From: Aureibacter tunicatorum
GTDB lineage: Bacteria; Bacteroidota; Bacteroidia; Cytophagales; Cyclobacteriaceae
Length of the DNA stretch: 64,000 bases
Assembly: GCF_036492635.1 (NCBI RefSeq)
Contig: NZ_AP025305.1
Coordinates: forward strand, 3,534,001 to 3,598,000
Reading direction: 5' to 3'
A program made the position numbers and the translations under genes. Within the stretch, counting starts at the first letter, position 1. Every line of letters begins with the position of its first letter. The notes beneath the pieces are model-generated. The model had not been told where the DNA came from and did no database searches. It saw nothing but the letters and a program-made list of their open reading frames with translations. Below are positions 35,432-44,073 of the stretch, piece by piece.

Positions 35432-36601
35432 ATGAAAAATCTATATCTAACCCTAACACTATTTCTTGTCTCTATAAACTCCTACAGCCAATCGGAATTG
35501 AATGAAATTGTCAAAGCAAACAAAGACACTATTGAATACGAGCAAAATCAATTTAAAGGAAAAGGCTGGGAAAAAATATTATCTGAAATAGCTTCGCATA
35601 ACAACACGCTCATAGGAGAAGCCCACTTTTTCAATGAAATTCCACTATTTGTTTCTGAAATCTCATCTGAAATAAAATTCGACAATTTCTTCTGCGAGAT
35701 CGACAATTATTCCGGCGAGTTTATTTCTCAAAAAATTCGAACATTGCCCCAAAGCGAGTTTGATCAATTTATTGCCGACTATAATCACGCATTTTCCTTT
35801 TACGCCTTGACTCCTGAATTCAATCTACTTGAGAAATTGGCCACACAAGGAACAAATATCATCGGCACAGATCAAATCGTGTTAACCGCCGACGGACTCA
35901 TGGCTTCCAGACTTAAGGAAACAACTAAAAACAGGAAAGCCAAGGAAATCTACTCAAACATAGAAATAAACTCCAAAAAGCATTTTGAGCTATTCTCCAC
36001 CGGCAAAGGACGTCCTTATTTTCTAACGGATGAATTTGAGCAAAACCTAAATAAGCTTGCCGAGCTAAAATTGAGCACGGACGAGCAAGAGGTGATCTCT
36101 GATCTGAAGATATCGCGAAAAATCTATCTCTCCCAAAATCACCACCTCAGAATTCAGCTAATGAAAAATACGGTGTTAAAAAATATAGAAGCACTGCATA
36201 AAGACAAGAACTTATTCAAATACGGAGCGCTGCACATTAACAAAGCTGAGAGCTCATTGGGTGGCTACGACATTGGCAATTTTGTTTCTAATATATCAGA
36301 CGCGAACTTCAATTCTTCTCTGCACATTATGATAATTGGGAAAAATGGCATGCAAGGCGTTCCCTTCAAAGGAATGCAACCTCAAAAAATCGATCCTTCC
36401 ATTAGCCAGTTAAAGCATTTTGCTCCATTTTATGAAGCTTCAGATAATGAAAACTGGAGCATGTTCGACATCAATGCCATTCAGAAAGCAATTAAATCAA
36501 ATAACCTCCAGGTGGATAATAAATCACTGCTGAATGTATTGACAGGATATGATTATTTGATTGTTATTCCTAACGTTACTCCAGCGCCGCTTATGAACTA
36601 A
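35432..36601 (+). CDS. Secreted EreA/ChaN-like superfamily protein
   Basis: A 389-residue protein with a signal peptide (LTLTLFLVSINSYSQ). LIGEAHFFNEIPLFV followed by FFCEIDNYSGEF is the opening of the EreA/ChaN-like fold: a Gly-Glu-x-His active-site strand, then a Glu/Asp-rich strand. A later YGALHINKAESSLGG places a second histidine. Erythromycin esterases and related proteins use these His/Glu residues; ChaN-like members bind haem. Neither role can be chosen from sequence. The export signal argues against a cytosolic macrolide esterase. A 13 bp perfect hairpin follows the gene. Confidence 0.65.
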   Translation: MKNLYLTLTLFLVSINSYSQSELNEIVKANKDTIEYEQNQFKGKGWEKILSEIASHNNTLIGEAHFFNEIPLFVSEISSEIKFDNFFCEIDNYSGEFISQKIRTLPQSEFDQFIADYNHAFSFYALTPEFNLLEKLATQGTNIIGTDQIVLTADGLMASRLKETTKNRKAKEIYSNIEINSKKHFELFSTGKGRPYFLTDEFEQNLNKLAELKLSTDEQEVISDLKISRKIYLSQNHHLRIQLMKNTVLKNIEALHKDKNLFKYGALHINKAESSLGGYDIGNFVSNISDANFNSSLHIMIIGKNGMQGVPFKGMQPQKIDPSISQLKHFAPFYEASDNENWSMFDINAIQKAIKSNNLQVDNKSLLNVLTGYDYLIVIPNVTPAPLMN

Positions 36602-36625
36602 TTCAAGCTAGCAAGATGTAAAAGC

Positions 36626-36688
36626 AATAGTGATTTTAAGTGAAACTCTTTAGGTTCCGACCTCCGAAACGAAGCTAAAATCACTATT
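36626..36688 (+). terminator. Perfect 13 bp inverted repeat after the EreA/ChaN-like gene
   Basis: AATAGTGATTTTA (36626-36638) and TAAAATCACTATT (36676-36688) are exact complements separated by 37 bases that contain GGTTCCGACCTCCGAAAC. It lies 25 bp after the stop codon. Either a terminator without a long T-run or part of a structured repeat. Confidence 0.55.
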
Positions 36689-37571
36689 CTATCATCTGAA
36701 TGCTCGCTTTCATAAATACTAACTACATCCAAATTCCATCAATTGCAAAGCCAATAACTTAAAATCACCTTGACAACTTTAAAGCATGATTTTTTAAACT
36801 TAACTGTTCAGTGAAAATGAGTAAAACATAAATCTGGGATGTGATGATTCTAAAAAACTGGTTTTATGACACATAATGAAATTATTAGAAAAGTAGATTG
36901 GAGAGACTTAAGATCGCTTTCCATAAAAGAAATGTTTATTTAAAAGAACCTTACAATACCTTGAGTGCTTTCTTCGTGGGTTCATGCGTATATCGTACCT
37001 AGTTCATGTTTGCAACTTGGACTTCGAATCAATATCAAAAGACTAAACATGAGCCTTGACTTTTGAATTTAAAACTGCATGAATGACTAAATCAAACACA
37101 TGTACAAGTTGAAAACTTACGCAAGAAAATTCATAAAAAATTTAACCTGATCTATATCCAATCGAGATCTGCCTGTTCAGTATCTCCGATACGAATCTAA
37201 AGCGTCTAGCAAACATAAAGATTTAATAGAACACCTGAGATAGTTGAAATAAGCTAAATTCGGTATATTAGAACTTGTTATTCAATCAAATAATAAAAAT
37301 GAAAAAAATATTTTTCTATTAGTCATGATTTTATCAGGATTATATATACTGCTATGCATATCACTTTATTTTTATCAAGAAGAATTAAAATCTGTTTTAA
37401 ATTGATTTAATGAGCCAATAATCACTATAAACAACATATTGAAAAAAGAAATAATTAATTTAACAAAAAAATCAAATAACGAAATACCATTACATGCTCA
37501 TGCTAAAATGCACAGCTCACTAGCTTGCTTGATTATTTTAACAACATTGTAATGGCCTACTTACTGAGAAA
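36689..37571. other. Long spacer with modules F, E and G and a broken small gene
   Basis: Module F lies at about 36780-36815 (GCATGATTTTTTAAACTTAA, GTTCAGTGAAAATG). E is at 37181-37195 (TATCTCCGATACGAA) and a weak G at 37240-37285 (GTTGAAATAAGCTAAATTCG, GAACTTGTTATTC). After G, ATG 37299 opens MKKIFFY and stops. With a one-base shift the frame reads LLVMILSGLYILLCISLYFYQEE to the stop at 37403-37405, a small membrane peptide. So one or two dead cassette genes are likely here. Confidence 0.5.
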
Positions 37572-38330
37572 ATGATAACATCAATAATTCCAATAGTTTT
37601 CGGTGGACTGATATTTTATGTCCTATTTAAATTCAAAGGCGCTTCGAAAGCACCAATTGATAAAAATGCATTAACTAAAAAATTCAAACCCTTTGACATA
37701 AAGATATTCGTGAGTTTTTTGGTACTGCTTCCTTTAAACACAATAATCTTCACATACCTACTAACACAACTTTCAAGTTTCGGATACACAAATAAACCTG
37801 AAACCGAATTTTTAATTCGACCTGATGCGGGAACCTGGTTCGGCATCGCATTATCCTTTTCAATGGGAACCTCTTTAGCATTATTAATACTTATTATCAA
37901 AAAAATCAAACATGAAGAGGAAGGCCAATACTGGCAATATTACAACTTGAAATATGGTTTTAATGCAGCTTTGCTAGTGAAATACCTGACAATGGTTATA
38001 ACTATTTTTGCAACTGTTTTCTGTGTTAGCCAATTAAACTCGTTTGTTAGATTTAACTCCAACTCGATTTCAATCAATAAGCCATTTGAAACATCCGAAC
38101 GGTCATATTCACTTAAAGATATATCTGAGATAACCTACTACTTAAAAACTGTCGCTCCAAACGGTAATATAATTGATAAACCACACTATTCGATTGAATT
38201 TTCTGATGGATTCCAATGGAGAACGAATGACGATTTTCGCACTCCAAACGCAAAAGATGTTGAGATAATTAATTGGCTCATTAATAAAACAGGGCTAAAA
38301 TTAGAGGAAATTGAAATTGACAAAAACTAA
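37572..38330 (+). CDS. Hypothetical membrane protein
   Basis: A 252-residue protein with helices at about residues 3-20, 47-68, 92-110 and 131-152, then a soluble C-terminal domain (residues 155-252). That domain has SNSISINKPFETSERSYSLKDISEITYYLKT and IEFSDGFQWRTNDDFRTPN, and its strand pattern resembles a bacterial PH-type fold. No family recognised. Single gene, plus strand; probably an inner-membrane protein with a cytosolic domain. Confidence 0.65.
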   Translation: MITSIIPIVFGGLIFYVLFKFKGASKAPIDKNALTKKFKPFDIKIFVSFLVLLPLNTIIFTYLLTQLSSFGYTNKPETEFLIRPDAGTWFGIALSFSMGTSLALLILIIKKIKHEEEGQYWQYYNLKYGFNAALLVKYLTMVITIFATVFCVSQLNSFVRFNSNSISINKPFETSERSYSLKDISEITYYLKTVAPNGNIIDKPHYSIEFSDGFQWRTNDDFRTPNAKDVEIINWLINKTGLKLEEIEIDKN

Positions 38331-38464
38331 CCATGGCAATGCTAAAAACAATATTTCCTCATAACTAATATTCGAACCAACACTATAGCTGCTTGCCTAA
38401 TTGTTATCAATAATTTATTATACTAAATACTGGAAATTAAAAAATACGAGTTCAATTTTCTGAA

Positions 38465-38596
38465 CATCTTTAAAACACTGCCTTTTGACCTTATTTTATT
38501 ATTGAAAATGATTTTTTAACACAACTCACGAACGCCGCGCTTTGCTGAAACTTGGTTTTTCGAGGTGTTTTAGCTAGTTAAGCACAGAGAATAATT
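38465..38596 (+). repeat. Intergenic repeat, modules F and G
   Basis: CACTGCCTTTTGACCTTATT, TTATTATTGAAAATGATTTTTTAA (shown in parts: TTATTATTGAAAATG, ATTTTTTAA), ACTCACGAACGCCGCGC, GGTTTTTCGAGGTGTTTTAGC. It ends 18 bp before the lipoprotein gene. Confidence 0.75.
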
Positions 38597-38944
38597 ATGA
38601 AAAAACTTAAGCTGATTTTTATACTTTCAATAATACTAACGATATCAGGCTGTTTTCCTTTTGAATTTAAAGAACAAGCCAATCGACAATTCGGAGACCA
38701 ACATTTCAAAACAGCCATAGCATTAATAGAACTGCATAAACTTCGTGAAGGAGAATATCCTGAAGAATTAGATAGTTTGAACTATATTGGAGGTTGGGAT
38801 CAAATTGCTTTCAATTCAGTAAAATATAAGAAATTAGATGGAGGGTATGAATTGAATTTAACAAATGGATGGTTAGGAAAACCTGAAGATATTAGTTATC
38901 CTGATGATTTTTGGAAAGGACTAGGGTTAATAAAATCTAATTAA
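38597..38944 (+). CDS. Small lipoprotein of cassette type
   Basis: A 115-residue lipoprotein (leader LIFILSIILTISGC). The remaining chain ANRQFGDQHFKTAIALIELHKLREGEYPEELDSLNYIGGWDQIAF shows a pseudopilin-like helix followed by a Gly-Glu-Tyr-Pro turn, similar to small proteins I recall from environmental gene-cassette regions and to the post-helix part of GspG-like proteins. There is no prepilin cleavage site, so it is not a pilin. Flanked by repeat copies on both sides. Function unknown. Confidence 0.65.
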   Translation: MKKLKLIFILSIILTISGCFPFEFKEQANRQFGDQHFKTAIALIELHKLREGEYPEELDSLNYIGGWDQIAFNSVKYKKLDGGYELNLTNGWLGKPEDISYPDDFWKGLGLIKSN

Positions 38945-39211
38945 AAAAAATAGGCTAACTACAACAAACAAGCATTCGTATGGCCCTCAGAACACAATAT
39001 AAAATCAGTGTTGCTAAACTCAAACTATTCCCCCTGCACATACCCCAGCACTCACACTAATATTCCAAGAACTTTTCTAACGCCTTTGAAACGCTGCCTT
39101 TTTATCTTACTTTACTATTGAAAATGATTTTTTAAAGACCGATTTACGAACTCCAAGCAAAGCTGACGTATACTGTATTTCTTTTATTAGCGTGTTTCAA
39201 TTATTTTAAAA
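38945..39211 (+). repeat. Intergenic repeat, decayed P with modules F and G
   Basis: GGCTAACTACAACAAACAAG and ATTCGTATGGCCCTCAG (decayed P), then CACTAATATTCCAAGAAC, GCCTTTGAAACGCTGCC and ACTATTGAAAATGATTTTTT (F), and ACGAACTCCAAGCAAAGCTG (G start). Fills the gap between the small lipoprotein and the GH53 gene. Confidence 0.75.
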
Positions 39212-40300
39212 ATGAATAATAGGTCAATACATATATTATTATTTCTGTCAATTCTTTTCTCTTGCAGTAAAGAAGATATAGACGAGCCTAGCATAAATAA
39301 TGAGAATTCGGATTTTATTTCTGGAGTTGACATCTCAGGATACCCTGAAGTCTCAAGTTATGATCATAAATTTTATGACTTGAATGGGGATCAGAATGAC
39401 TTTTTAACTATACTTAAAAATAACGGAGTTAATACAATTAGGCTGAGACTTTGGGTAAACCCAAGCAATGAGCATTCTGGATTTAATGAAGTACAACGGT
39501 TTTCCCAAGTTCTAAAATCCAAAGGCTTTAAAATATGGATTACGCCCCATTACTCTGACTCATGGGCGCATCCTGGTCAACAAGAAACTCCGTCTCAATG
39601 GCAAGGCTTAAGTTTTTCAGAGCTAAAAGACAGTGTTTATGAATACACGGAAAGAATAATAAACGAAATACAACCTGAATATATTCAAATTGGCAATGAA
39701 GTAAACACAGGGATGCTTTTTCCGCATGGAGAGATAATAAACGGCAATTTTGAAAAGTTTATAGAACTTTCGAATACCGTTTCATCCGCAGTAAAAACAA
39801 ATTCTGAAAGCGCTAAAGTAATTTTACACTTTGCCGGCATTGAAGGCTCTGATTGGTTTTTCAATAACATAAATAACACAATAGATTATGATATCATTGG
39901 TTTATCCTATTATCCAATTCATCATGGCAAATCCATAAACAACCTAAAAGCCCGTCTGAAAAGCTTAAGTGAAACCCATAATAAAAAAATAGTAATAGCA
40001 GAAACAGCCTACCCTTTTACGCTTGAATGGCGTGATTTGACTAATAACATAGTGGGATCGAAAGAACAACTAATTTTGCCTGAATACCCCGCGACTCAGG
40101 AAGGCCAGAGAAAATTTATCAAGCAGATAAAAAACTCAATTAAAGACACCGAAAATGGCATTGGCTTTTGCTATTGGGGCGCTGAGTTAATTGCTTGGAA
40201 AGGAAGTCAGTCTACAGACGCATCCCCTTGGGAAAATCAAGCATTATTCAACTTTGACAACAAAGCCTTGCCAGTATTGAAAGAATTCAAAAAAGAATGA
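39212..40300 (+). CDS. GH53 endo-beta-1,4-galactanase, lipoprotein
   Basis: A 362-residue lipoprotein (leader ending LFSC). The TIM barrel has the GH53 signs: SGVDISGYPEV at the first strand, NTIRLRLWVNP, WITPHYSDSWAHPGQQ, the acid/base glutamate in QIGNEVNTGML and the nucleophile glutamate in IVIAETAYPF. GH53 enzymes cut beta-1,4-galactan side chains of pectin or arabinogalactan. Placement at the cell surface fits Bacteroidota glycan use, but no SusC/SusD genes or other glycosidases are nearby, so it is an orphan rather than part of a utilisation locus. Ends before an E/F/G repeat. Confidence 0.93.
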   Translation: MNNRSIHILLFLSILFSCSKEDIDEPSINNENSDFISGVDISGYPEVSSYDHKFYDLNGDQNDFLTILKNNGVNTIRLRLWVNPSNEHSGFNEVQRFSQVLKSKGFKIWITPHYSDSWAHPGQQETPSQWQGLSFSELKDSVYEYTERIINEIQPEYIQIGNEVNTGMLFPHGEIINGNFEKFIELSNTVSSAVKTNSESAKVILHFAGIEGSDWFFNNINNTIDYDIIGLSYYPIHHGKSINNLKARLKSLSETHNKKIVIAETAYPFTLEWRDLTNNIVGSKEQLILPEYPATQEGQRKFIKQIKNSIKDTENGIGFCYWGAELIAWKGSQSTDASPWENQALFNFDNKALPVLKEFKKE

Positions 40301-40324
40301 AAGGTTTGCAACAATCAATATGGA

Positions 40325-40530
40325 TAAGTTATTCTTCTGCTGGTTCGTAATCTCCGATACGAACTTTACCTCACTCCCCAGTGACCTAAACAAGCCTTAT
40401 ACAAACGTCAGCTTTCACTCTAATATTCCAAGAACATTCTAAACGCCTTTGAAGCACAGCCTGATTTACCTACTCCATGCATAACTTTAACAAATAAAGT
40501 TCGGTTTATTGGAGTGTAATAGATATAAAA
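40325..40530 (+). repeat. Intergenic repeat, modules E, spacer, F (short) and G
   Basis: E hairpin is perfect here: GTTCGTA / TACGAAC around ATCTCCGA (40342-40363). Then CTAAACAAGCCTTATACA, CTAATATTCCAAGAACATTC, GCCTTTGAAGCACAGCC, and G (AATAAAGTTCGG, TTTATTGGAGTG). Most of module F is deleted. Confidence 0.8.
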
Positions 40531-40601
40531 AACCGCAAGAATCGGGTTAAATAATTTTTTGGGAATTCAGAATTTTGTCAAAACATCTAAAATGAATTAA
40601 C

Positions 40602-42023
40602 ATGCAATTTGATTTTGACCTTAAACAAAGAAAAAGAATACTCGAAACAGTATTTGAAAAGATAGAAAACTATTATAGTTCAACAAAAGATTTTAAAACC
40701 AATCCTGATTTGAATATAAAAGAAATCAGAGAATCTATCCTTACCAAAGAATTGGCTATCGGCATTAACCCTGTTAAAGCTATCCAACATGTAATAAAAG
40801 GTCTTGAGAACTTTTCGGTGCACACACCACACCCTAAATATTTTGGACTTTTCAACCCACGTTCTAATTATGCTGGAATTATCGCTGACCTAATTACAGC
40901 TACTTATAACCCTCAATTAGCCGCATGGAGCCATGCTCCATTTGCCGTTGAAGTAGAAGAGTTATTAATTAAAGAATTTGCAAATAAATTTGGATATAAT
41001 AGAAATGCAGATGGTGTTTTTACAACAGGAGGAGCTGAAGCTAATCTAACAGCTATTCTTTGTGCTTTAAACCATAAATATTCAAAATTTGCTAGAGATG
41101 GGGCATTTGGATTAGACAAAAAACCTGTTATCTTTTGTTCCGCAGAAGCTCATCACTCCATTCAAAAAGCTGCAAAAGTTGTAGGATTAGGATATAATCT
41201 AGTAAAATCAATTCCAACTACAAATGATTTAAAACTGGACACGGAAGTTTTACTGCAAGAAATAAAAAACCTAGACACATCAGTATATTCTCCTTTGATG
41301 ATCATCGGGACAGCGGGTACTACCGGAACTGGCACAATTGACCAACTGAATCAACTAAATTACATTTGTAAAAAGTATAACATTTGGTTTCACGTTGATG
41401 CTGCGTATGGTGGTGGAGCAATTTTAAGTCAGGATTTAAAGCACAATTTATCTGGTATTGAAAAATCCGATTCCATTACTTTTGATGCTCATAAATGGAT
41501 GTCTGTTCCAATGGGCACAAGTATCTTTTTAACTTCAAAAGATGACATTCTTGGAAAAACATTCAGGATTACAACTGAATATATGCCCAAAGAAGCGGAT
41601 AAACTAACAGTAACCGAACCATTTACTCATTCAATACAATGGTCGAGAAGATTCATTGGTTTAAAAGTATACCTTTCACTTCTTTTTTACGGTTGGCAAG
41701 GCTATGAACAAACCATCAATCATCAGGCAAAAATAGGTAGATATCTAAAAAGCCAATTATTAAAGAATGGTTGGGTTATTAAAAACAATACTAACTTGCC
41801 TGTTGTCTGTTTTACAAAAAATGAATTTGAAACTGACTCAAATTTCACAAAAAAAATATTAAATAATATATTGGCTAATGGAAAATCATGGCTATCTATT
41901 TACCCAATAAAAGGAATTTCTACATTTAGGGCCTGTATTACAAATTACAACACTACCGAAAAAGAAATAGACGAATTGATTGATGAACTAAACAAGGAAG
42001 CTACTCTTTATGCAAAACAGTAA
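40602..42023 (+). CDS. PLP-dependent group II decarboxylase
   Basis: A 473-residue cytosolic enzyme. The PLP fold is clear: VFTTGGAEANLTAIL (phosphate-binding start), FCSAEAHHSIQKAAK, WFHVDAAYGGGA (cofactor-stacking Asp/Ala), and the Schiff-base lysine in SITFDAHKWMSVPMG at about residue 298. This is the group II decarboxylase family that includes aromatic amino acid, glutamate, cysteine sulfinate and diaminobutyrate decarboxylases. Active-site determinants of substrate choice are not obvious. The AraC-Ogt gene overlaps its last 14 bases, so the two are translationally coupled. Confidence 0.9.
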   Translation: MQFDFDLKQRKRILETVFEKIENYYSSTKDFKTNPDLNIKEIRESILTKELAIGINPVKAIQHVIKGLENFSVHTPHPKYFGLFNPRSNYAGIIADLITATYNPQLAAWSHAPFAVEVEELLIKEFANKFGYNRNADGVFTTGGAEANLTAILCALNHKYSKFARDGAFGLDKKPVIFCSAEAHHSIQKAAKVVGLGYNLVKSIPTTNDLKLDTEVLLQEIKNLDTSVYSPLMIIGTAGTTGTGTIDQLNQLNYICKKYNIWFHVDAAYGGGAILSQDLKHNLSGIEKSDSITFDAHKWMSVPMGTSIFLTSKDDILGKTFRITTEYMPKEADKLTVTEPFTHSIQWSRRFIGLKVYLSLLFYGWQGYEQTINHQAKIGRYLKSQLLKNGWVIKNNTNLPVVCFTKNEFETDSNFTKKILNNILANGKSWLSIYPIKGISTFRACITNYNTTEKEIDELIDELNKEATLYAKQ

Positions 42024-42855
42024 AGCTTACCAATATGACTTGATAGCAAAAGCTATTGCATATATAGAGGACAACTTTAAAGAACAGCCATCTTTAGATG
42101 CAATAGCAAAACATGTAAACTTAAGTTCTTTCCATTTTCAGCGTTTATTTAAAGATTGGGTTGGAATTAGTCCAAAACAATATTTAAAATATATCAGCTC
42201 TAAATACGCCAAAAGCATATTGAAGAAAAAAGAAGTTAGTTTGTTTGACACGGCTTTTAATATGGGCTTGTCAGGTACAAGTAGGCTTCATGACATGTTT
42301 ATCACAATTGAGGGTATGACTCCTGGTGAATATAAAAATGGTGGTTCAACATTAAAAATTAATTATAGTTTTGCAGAATGCCCATTTGGGAAAATCATAG
42401 TCGCAGCAACTAACAAAGGAATATGCCATATGGCTTTTTGTGATGACGAGAGTCTAGCATTTGAAGAATTACAGTCCGTCTTCCCAAAGGCAACATTCAC
42501 TCAAAAATCAGATAAAATTCAACAGGAAGCCTTGCTTATTTTCCGTAATGACTGGACTAATCTAAAAAAAATAAAACTACACTTAAAAGGAACAAAGTTT
42601 CAATTGAAAGTTTGGGAAACATTATTGTCAATACCTTATGGAAGCCTTTCTACTTATGGCGAAATAGCACAAGCTATTGAGCACCCTAAAGCATCGAGAG
42701 CTGTGGGAACAGCTATTGGAAACAATCCTATAGCCTATCTAATTCCTTGCCATAGAGTAATCCAAAAATCAGGAAACATTGGTGGATATCATTGGAATCC
42801 AATAAGAAAAAAAGCTATAATTGGTTGGGAAGCTTCAAATTTGGAAAATGAATAA
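42010..42855 (+). CDS. AraC-Ogt fusion (Ada-like DNA alkylation response protein)
   Basis: A 281-residue bifunctional protein. Residues about 8-105 form an AraC-type double helix-turn-helix (SFHFQRLFKDWVGISPKQYL). Residues about 115-275 are O6-methylguanine-DNA methyltransferase, with the acceptor cysteine in LIPCHRVIQKSG at residue 247 and the helix-turn-helix part YGEIAQAIEHPKASRAVG. It lacks the N-terminal Ada zinc-cysteine domain that senses methylphosphotriesters, so self-activation in the manner of E. coli Ada is unlikely. It starts inside the preceding decarboxylase gene. It repairs O6-alkylguanine by a suicidal methyl transfer. Confidence 0.93.
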   Translation: MQNSKAYQYDLIAKAIAYIEDNFKEQPSLDAIAKHVNLSSFHFQRLFKDWVGISPKQYLKYISSKYAKSILKKKEVSLFDTAFNMGLSGTSRLHDMFITIEGMTPGEYKNGGSTLKINYSFAECPFGKIIVAATNKGICHMAFCDDESLAFEELQSVFPKATFTQKSDKIQQEALLIFRNDWTNLKKIKLHLKGTKFQLKVWETLLSIPYGSLSTYGEIAQAIEHPKASRAVGTAIGNNPIAYLIPCHRVIQKSGNIGGYHWNPIRKKAIIGWEASNLENE

Positions 42856-42879
42856 ATATACCGATGAAAATCAAGCATT

Positions 42880-43105
42880 TCAGCTAGTTCCTCATCTCCG
42901 ATGCGAACCTTACCACACTCTCCAGTTACCTAAACAAGCCTTATACATACTCCAGCTTCCGCACTAATATTCCAAGAACATTCTGAGAGCCTTTGAAACG
43001 CTGCTTTTTTATCATACTTTATTATTGAAAGCACTTTTTTAAAGCCCTATTTACGAACTCCGCACAAAGCTTAAATAAACTGAATTTAGTTGATTGAGGT
43101 GTTAC
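42880..43105 (+). repeat. Intergenic repeat, modules E, spacer, F and G
   Basis: AGTTCCTCATCTCCGATGCG (E), CTCTCCAGTTACCTAAACAA, CTAATATTCCAAGAACATTC, GCCTTTGAAACGCTGC (F), TACGAACTCCGCACAAAGC and AATAAACTGAATTTAG, then GAGGTGTTAC (G). Very like 44970-45215; the two bracket a two-gene operon. Confidence 0.85.
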
Positions 43106-43176
43106 TTCTTACCAAGAGGGACAATCATATCGCAATAAATATCAAAAACAAGAATAGCGTTATACTTACTTTTACA

Positions 43177-44067
43177 ATGCAAGAACAAGTTAAAAATGAT
43201 TACTATGAACGAATTGAAAAAGCAGTGAACTTCATGGAGGACAACTTGATGAAAAAGCTTACAATTGAGATGATTTCAGAAAAAGCATCTTTTTCAAAAT
43301 TTCATTTCATAAGAGTTTTTACAGCAATGACAGGAGAAACAGCTGGAAGTTATCTTAGAAGAAGACGAATCTCAAGGTCTTCAAAGCAATTGATAAATAC
43401 CAACCACTCCATATTAAACATTGCTTTTGATTATCAATTTGAGTCTCAGGAAGCTTACACTCGTTCATTCAAGAAAGTTTACAATACTAGTCCCGGAAAG
43501 TATCGTAAACTAAATAATAATCAGAGAGCTTTTGGTCGTGCAAGATTAACAGTTGAAAGATTAAGTCATTTAAAAAGCAATGTAACGATGAAGCCCAAAA
43601 TTATAGAAATTGAAAAGAGAAATTTCATTGGAATGAATGTGTTAACCTCGCTTGCTAATAATAAAATTCCGCAGTTGTGGAGGGATTTTATGCCAAGAAA
43701 AAAAGAAATAGAGAATAATATAAATACAGGTTGCTATGAAATACACCCATTTGATACAGGTTTCAAAATGGAAAATTTCACAGAAGACATGAAGTTTGAA
43801 AAATGGGCTGCAGTAGAAGTTAATGAGATTAAGAATATACCCAAAGAACTCAATAGCTTAACGATTGAAGGTGGAAAGTATGCCGTTTTCGAGCATAAAG
43901 GAACAATGAGCAATATTCAAATGTCATTTGATTATGCTTATGGCACTTGGCTGTCAAACTCAGAGTATGAAATAGACAGGCGAGCTAGTTTTGAAAGATA
44001 TGGAGAACAATATTTTGGACCAGAGCACCCTGAGTCGATTACTGAGTTATGGATTCCAATAAAGTAG
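43177..44067 (+). CDS. AraC-family regulator with GyrI-like effector domain
   Basis: A 296-residue protein from Met 43177. The frame is open upstream from a TTG inside module G, which would add 29 poor residues. Residues about 10-105 are an AraC helix-turn-helix pair (FSKFHFIRVFTAMTGETAGSYLRRRRI, and EAYTRSFKKVYNTSPGKYR). Residues about 125-296 are a GyrI-like effector-binding domain (KPKIIEIEKRNFIGM, GGKYAVFEHKGTMS, ERYGEQYFGPEHPESITELWIPI), which binds amphipathic small molecules. Such regulators often control efflux or detoxification genes; the GNAT-YoaP gene starts 6 bp downstream. Confidence 0.9.
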   Translation: MQEQVKNDYYERIEKAVNFMEDNLMKKLTIEMISEKASFSKFHFIRVFTAMTGETAGSYLRRRRISRSSKQLINTNHSILNIAFDYQFESQEAYTRSFKKVYNTSPGKYRKLNNNQRAFGRARLTVERLSHLKSNVTMKPKIIEIEKRNFIGMNVLTSLANNKIPQLWRDFMPRKKEIENNINTGCYEIHPFDTGFKMENFTEDMKFEKWAAVEVNEIKNIPKELNSLTIEGGKYAVFEHKGTMSNIQMSFDYAYGTWLSNSEYEIDRRASFERYGEQYFGPEHPESITELWIPIK

Positions 44068-44073
44068 ATAGTT

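Noticed and set aside
38597-38944. Small lipoprotein as a type II/IV pseudopilin
   Set aside because: It has a lipobox and no prepilin peptidase site, and no secretion genes are near.
40342-40363. Module E read as a tRNA T-arm
   Set aside because: GGTTCG resembles a T-loop, but no acceptor stem, D-arm or anticodon arm can be formed around it.
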